Positions 61,074 through 64,000 of a DNA stretch of 64,000 nucleotides are shown one piece after another. Origin of the DNA: Amycolatopsis nivea (GTDB taxonomy: Bacteria > Actinomycetota > Actinomycetes > Mycobacteriales > Pseudonocardiaceae). Under the pieces are notes generated by a model. The model saw only the letters and a list, made by a program, of their open reading frames with translations, was not told the origin of the DNA and ran no database searches. A program made the translations under genes and the position numbers. The DNA lies in assembly GCF_004522235.1 (NCBI RefSeq), contig NZ_SDLT01000009.1, positions 62,001 to 126,000 on the forward strand. The letters are read 5' to 3'. Position 1 is the first letter of the stretch. Each line of letters begins with the position of its first letter.

Positions 61074-61478
61074 CTACTCGTCAGCGACCGCGGTCCCCTC
61101 CAGCTCGACCAGCAGCGTCGGGATCGCCAGCCGCGTCACGCCGAGCATCGTGGTCGACGGGGCGGCGCCGGCCGCGGCCAGACGGCCGGCGAGGACGCCG
61201 TAGTGCTGGAAAAGCAGGTCGACGTCGGTCGTGTAGACGTTGAGCCGGACCAGGTTCTCCAGCGACATGCCCGCTTCGGCGAGGACCGCCTCCAGGTTGT
61301 CGAGGCTCAGCGCCACCTGCTTCGCCATGTCCCCGGCGTACTGGGGTTCGCCGTCGCCGTTCATCGCGGCCTGCCCCGAGCAGTACAGGGTCCGGACCGG
61401 CCCGGACACCAGTTCGCCCTGGTGATAACCCATCGCCGTCGACCACGCCCACGGGTTGACCGTCGCTCTCTCCACCAT
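61074..61478 (-). CDS. RidA-family (YjgF/YER057c/UK114) protein
   Basis: 134 residues with the RidA fold: TLYCSGQAAMNGDGEPQYAGDM, LDNLEAVLAEAG and RLNVYTTDVD. RidA proteins hydrolyse reactive enamine/imine intermediates; the Arg that binds the carboxylate in true RidA would lie in the region VRLNVYTT. Trimeric and cytosolic. The ATG at 61478 has AGGAG 3 bases before it. It is divergent from a WYL regulator across a region with a long inverted repeat, and its own transcript may read into the PadR gene. Confidence 0.9.
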   Translation of the reverse strand: MVERATVNPWAWSTAMGYHQGELVSGPVRTLYCSGQAAMNGDGEPQYAGDMAKQVALSLDNLEAVLAEAGMSLENLVRLNVYTTDVDLLFQHYGVLAGRLAAAGAAPSTTMLGVTRLAIPTLLVELEGTAVADE

Positions 61479-61524
61479 TCGCTCCTGTTCGCGTTTCAGC
61501 AGTACGCGGAGCAGCCTCGCAAGC

Positions 61525-61551
61525 AATACGCGACATCCTGTGTCGTGTATT
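61525..61551. promoter_or_regulatory. Inverted-repeat operator between RidA and WYL genes
   Basis: AATACGCGACA (61525-61535) and TGTCGTGTATT (61541-61551) are 11-bp arms with one mismatch and a 5-bp spacer, in the 89-bp divergent region. The WYL regulator next to it is the obvious binder. Confidence 0.7.
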
Positions 61552-61567
61552 AGGTAGGGTTTTCGGC

Positions 61568-62542
61568 ATGCGCGCCGACCGGTTGGTCTCGCTGGTCCTG
61601 CTGCTGCGCCAGCGCGGCCGGCTGTCCGCGGCCACCCTCGCCCGCGAACTCGAGGTGTCCACGCGCACCGTGTTGCGCGACATCGACGCGCTGTCCGCGG
61701 CGGGCGTCCCGGTCTACGCCGAGCGCGGACGGAACGGCGGTTTCGCGCTGCTGCCCGGATTTCAGACCGAACTCACCGGGTTGAACCACGACGAAGCGCT
61801 CGCTCTGCTGGTCGCCGGATCGCGGCGCGGCGCGCAGGCGTTCGGTCTCGGTTCGGCGCTCGCTTCGGCCATGCTCAAGGTGGTCGACGCACTGCCGGAA
61901 AGCCATCGGACCACGGCCGCGGGCGTGGCCGAGCGGTTGCTCATCGACCCCGAGATCGACCTCCTCTCGCGCCGCTCGGTCGCCGAGGAGGTGCCCGACG
62001 CCGTGGTCGCCGAGATCCGGCGCGCGGTGTTCGCCGGGCACCAGGTGCGCATTCGCTACCAAGCGGTCGGCCAAGCCCCGAAGTGGCGCACAGTGCACCC
62101 GATTGGACTGGTCACCGTGCGGGAGCTGGGATATTTGCTGGCGACCCGCGAAGGCGAGGACCGGACTTACCGGCTCTCCCGGGTGCGGGCCGCCGAGGAA
62201 CTCGACGAACCCGCGCAGCGGCCGGATCGCGTGGACCTGGGCCGGGCCTGGCAGGAACGCAGCACGCGGTTCCGGACCGGTGGCGACCAGATCGTCGCAC
62301 TAGTCCGAATTCGCCCGGAACGGCGGGAAGAATTGGCCCGCACCGCGCTCGCCATTCGCGCTGAAGAAATCAGGACGAACGGATGGTTACAGCTGGAGGC
62401 GGCTTTCCAGGATTCCCGGCACGCCGAATGGGCGTTGTGGCAGCTCGCCACAGCCGCGGAAGTGCTTGCGCCGCAAGCGTTGCGTACCGCCTTGCACCAG
62501 CGCGCCACGGCGATCGCCGCCGCCTACGCCGGGCCCGCCTGA
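61568..62542 (+). CDS. HTH-WYL transcriptional regulator
   Basis: 324 residues. An HTH_11-type helix (SAATLARELEVSTRTVLRDI) is followed by GRNGGFALLPG, a WYL-type domain (about 140-210, VHPIGLVTVRELGYLLATRE with a RLSRVRAAE core) and a C-terminal extension. It is divergent from RidA and probably controls it through the inverted repeat at 61525-61551. A similar WYL protein, at 16423-17421, pairs with a VOC gene in the same way. Confidence 0.92.
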   Translation: MRADRLVSLVLLLRQRGRLSAATLARELEVSTRTVLRDIDALSAAGVPVYAERGRNGGFALLPGFQTELTGLNHDEALALLVAGSRRGAQAFGLGSALASAMLKVVDALPESHRTTAAGVAERLLIDPEIDLLSRRSVAEEVPDAVVAEIRRAVFAGHQVRIRYQAVGQAPKWRTVHPIGLVTVRELGYLLATREGEDRTYRLSRVRAAEELDEPAQRPDRVDLGRAWQERSTRFRTGGDQIVALVRIRPERREELARTALAIRAEEIRTNGWLQLEAAFQDSRHAEWALWQLATAAEVLAPQALRTALHQRATAIAAAYAGPA

Positions 62543-62647
62543 GCCCTCCGCACCGGCACTGCCTGCACCTTCCGTAGTTGTGCGGATACCTACTCGCTGG
62601 TAAGTTACCCGCCAGTCGTGATCCACTTCATGGTTCAAAGGGGAGTC

Positions 62648-63955
62648 ATGATCCGGAAACCCGTCCGTGCGCTGATCGCCGCCGCCGCTCTCGCGATCAC
62701 GTCCGCCGTCGCGCTGCCCGCCGCGGCTTCGGCCGATTCCTTCTACAGCTACGACGGCAGCACACCGCTCTCGTCGTACGCTCCGGGCACCGTCCTCAAG
62801 AGCCGGACGTTGAGCTATCACGTCTTCGGCTTCCCGACTCCAGTGCAGGCCACCCAACTGCTCTACCGGACTACCGACGCACAGGGCAATCCCACCGCGA
62901 ACGTCACCTCGGTCGTCCGAAATCCGTTGGGCGGCAACGGGAAAGCCATCTCGTACCAGTCCGCGTACGACTCGCTCGATCCCGCCGACGCACCGTCCCG
63001 CGCGATCGCGGGCGACGTCCGGCTCGGCGGCGTGCTGCCGAACGCCGAGTCGGCGCTCATCGCGCCGGCGCTCGCCCTCGGGTACAGCGTCGTCATCCCG
63101 GACACCGAAGGCCCGACCGCCGATTTCGCGGCCGGTCCGGAATACGGCAAGACCACTTTGGACTCGATTCGCGCCGCGACGCACGCGTCCGGGACCGGAA
63201 TGACGGATTCCACGAAATTCGGCCTTCTCGGCTATTCCGGCGGTGCGATCGCGACCGGCTGGGCGTCGGCGATCGCCGGGAGTTACGCGCCGGAGGTCGA
63301 GAAGAACCTCGTCGGGTTCGCCGAGGGCGGGGTGCTCGTCGACCCCGCGCACAACCTCAAATACGTCGGCGGCAGCCCAGTCTGGTCCGGCGTGATCCCG
63401 ATGGCGCTGATCGGCGTCTCGCGCAGCTACGGCATCGACCTCAAGCCGTACGCCAGCGAGTACGGCCTCAAGGTGCTCGCCGAGCTCGAGCACGCGTCGA
63501 TCGCCAACGCGCTCGGCCGCTACCCCGGGCTGACCTGGCAGAAGCTGGTCAAACCGGAGTACGCGAACCCGAACTCGGTGGCCCCGTACGTCGACGCGGT
63601 CAACAAGGTGAACATCGGCTCGGCGGCGACGCCCTCGATCCCCGGGTTCATCGGGCAGGCCAGCAACGGCGCGCTCGAAGGCACTGTCAGCAACGAACCG
63701 GGCATCGGCGGCGGAGACGGCGTGATGGTGGCCGGGGACGTCCGCGCGCTCGCGAATCAGTACTGCGACACCGGAAACACCTCGATCAAGTACACGCAGT
63801 ACGACGCGCTCAGCCACGCCACCGCCCTCCCGGTGTGGGCGCCGACCGCGATCGCCTGGCTCAACGACCGGTTCGCGGGCAAGGCCGCGCCGTCCAGCTG
63901 CGGGCACATCGCGGCGGGGAACTCGCTGGCGCCGGAGCAGCACGCCGGGTCTTGA
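62648..63955 (+). CDS. Secreted lipase (LIP family)
   Basis: 435 residues. A Sec signal peptide (KPVRALIAAAALAITSAVAL, cleavage likely after AASA near residue 30) precedes an alpha/beta hydrolase of the secretory lipase family. The nucleophile is in GLLGYSGGAIATGW, and the catalytic Asp/His are probably in the region GDGVMV and in DALSHATALPVW. The ATG at 62648 has GGGGAG 3 bases upstream; earlier ATGs at 62618 and 62630 would disturb the signal. Two C-terminal-half cysteines (YCDTG, SSCGH) could form a disulfide. The last 45 bases of the window hold no feature. Confidence 0.9.
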   Translation: MIRKPVRALIAAAALAITSAVALPAAASADSFYSYDGSTPLSSYAPGTVLKSRTLSYHVFGFPTPVQATQLLYRTTDAQGNPTANVTSVVRNPLGGNGKAISYQSAYDSLDPADAPSRAIAGDVRLGGVLPNAESALIAPALALGYSVVIPDTEGPTADFAAGPEYGKTTLDSIRAATHASGTGMTDSTKFGLLGYSGGAIATGWASAIAGSYAPEVEKNLVGFAEGGVLVDPAHNLKYVGGSPVWSGVIPMALIGVSRSYGIDLKPYASEYGLKVLAELEHASIANALGRYPGLTWQKLVKPEYANPNSVAPYVDAVNKVNIGSAATPSIPGFIGQASNGALEGTVSNEPGIGGGDGVMVAGDVRALANQYCDTGNTSIKYTQYDALSHATALPVWAPTAIAWLNDRFAGKAAPSSCGHIAAGNSLAPEQHAGS

Positions 63956-64000
63956 GAAGCTGATGCCGCAACGCCTGGGCGGGCCCGAAAGGGGCTTGCC

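Overview
The window reads as chromosomal DNA of a high-GC actinomycete of the Pseudonocardiales, most likely Amycolatopsis or a close relative. The evidence is the strongly G/C-biased third codon positions, many GTG/TTG starts, dense one-component regulators, an N-acylamino-acid-racemase gene and an AftB-like arabinofuranosyltransferase, which implies an arabinogalactan wall. No rRNA, tRNA, phage, insertion sequence or CRISPR array was found. The genus call is inference.

Region 1 (1-13.5 kb): a ten-gene block on the minus strand (12438 down to 1060) that fits a complete aromatic degradation route. A benzoylformate-type decarboxylase and an aldehyde dehydrogenase would turn an aryl 2-oxo acid into an aromatic acid. 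An HpaB-type hydroxylase with its own flavin reductase, plus a FAD hydroxylase, would add hydroxyl groups. A LigB-type extradiol dioxygenase, a LigJ-type hydratase and three tandem RraA-fold aldolase candidates would carry out the gallate/protocatechuate 4,5-cleavage lower pathway to pyruvate and oxaloacetate. Four copies of one 17-bp palindrome sit at the three promoter-sized gaps of this block.

Region 2 (13.5-19.5 kb): an EAL/CBS/GGDEF signalling protein, an Apt-like phosphoribosyltransferase, a VOC protein with a WYL regulator, a MarR regulator facing an alpha/beta hydrolase, and a C-rich degenerate repeat island. Region 3 (19.6-30.9 kb): a tightly coupled catabolic operon (hyuA, hyuB, MFS transporter, cysteine-hydrolase-like protein, KBL-like PLP enzyme, SDR), then mmsA, a GntR/FCD regulator and an aminotransferase. 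A shared 12-bp element lies before hyuA and between the GntR gene and the aminotransferase.

Region 4 (31-40.4 kb): a Methyltransf_19 protein, an MFS drug exporter with a TetR regulator, a DUF5701-like protein under a near-consensus promoter, a second repeat island, an acetyltransferase, a nucleotidyltransferase, a PLP decarboxylase, and an unusual MerR regulator fused to beta-sliding-clamp domains coupled to a small helical protein. Region 5 (40.7-48.4 kb): an N-acylamino-acid racemase and GNAT pair facing a PucR regulator, an Lrp regulator facing an amino-acid decarboxylase, an SDR and an AraC regulator.

Region 6 (48.4-57.8 kb): an AcoR-like regulator, a Tat-exported two-subunit molybdenum hydroxylase, a DMT exporter, an AhpD-like protein, and an E1 alpha/E1 beta/free lipoyl-domain set next to an IclR regulator. 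Region 7 (57.9-64 kb): AftB-like glycosyltransferase, a membrane protein with a PadR regulator, RidA facing a WYL regulator, and a secreted lipase.

Two short words are far too frequent for this base composition and occur in all reading frames: TGAGATAYCA and GTCCACAGTGG. They look like DNA-level signals rather than coding effects. All functions are from sequence inspection only.
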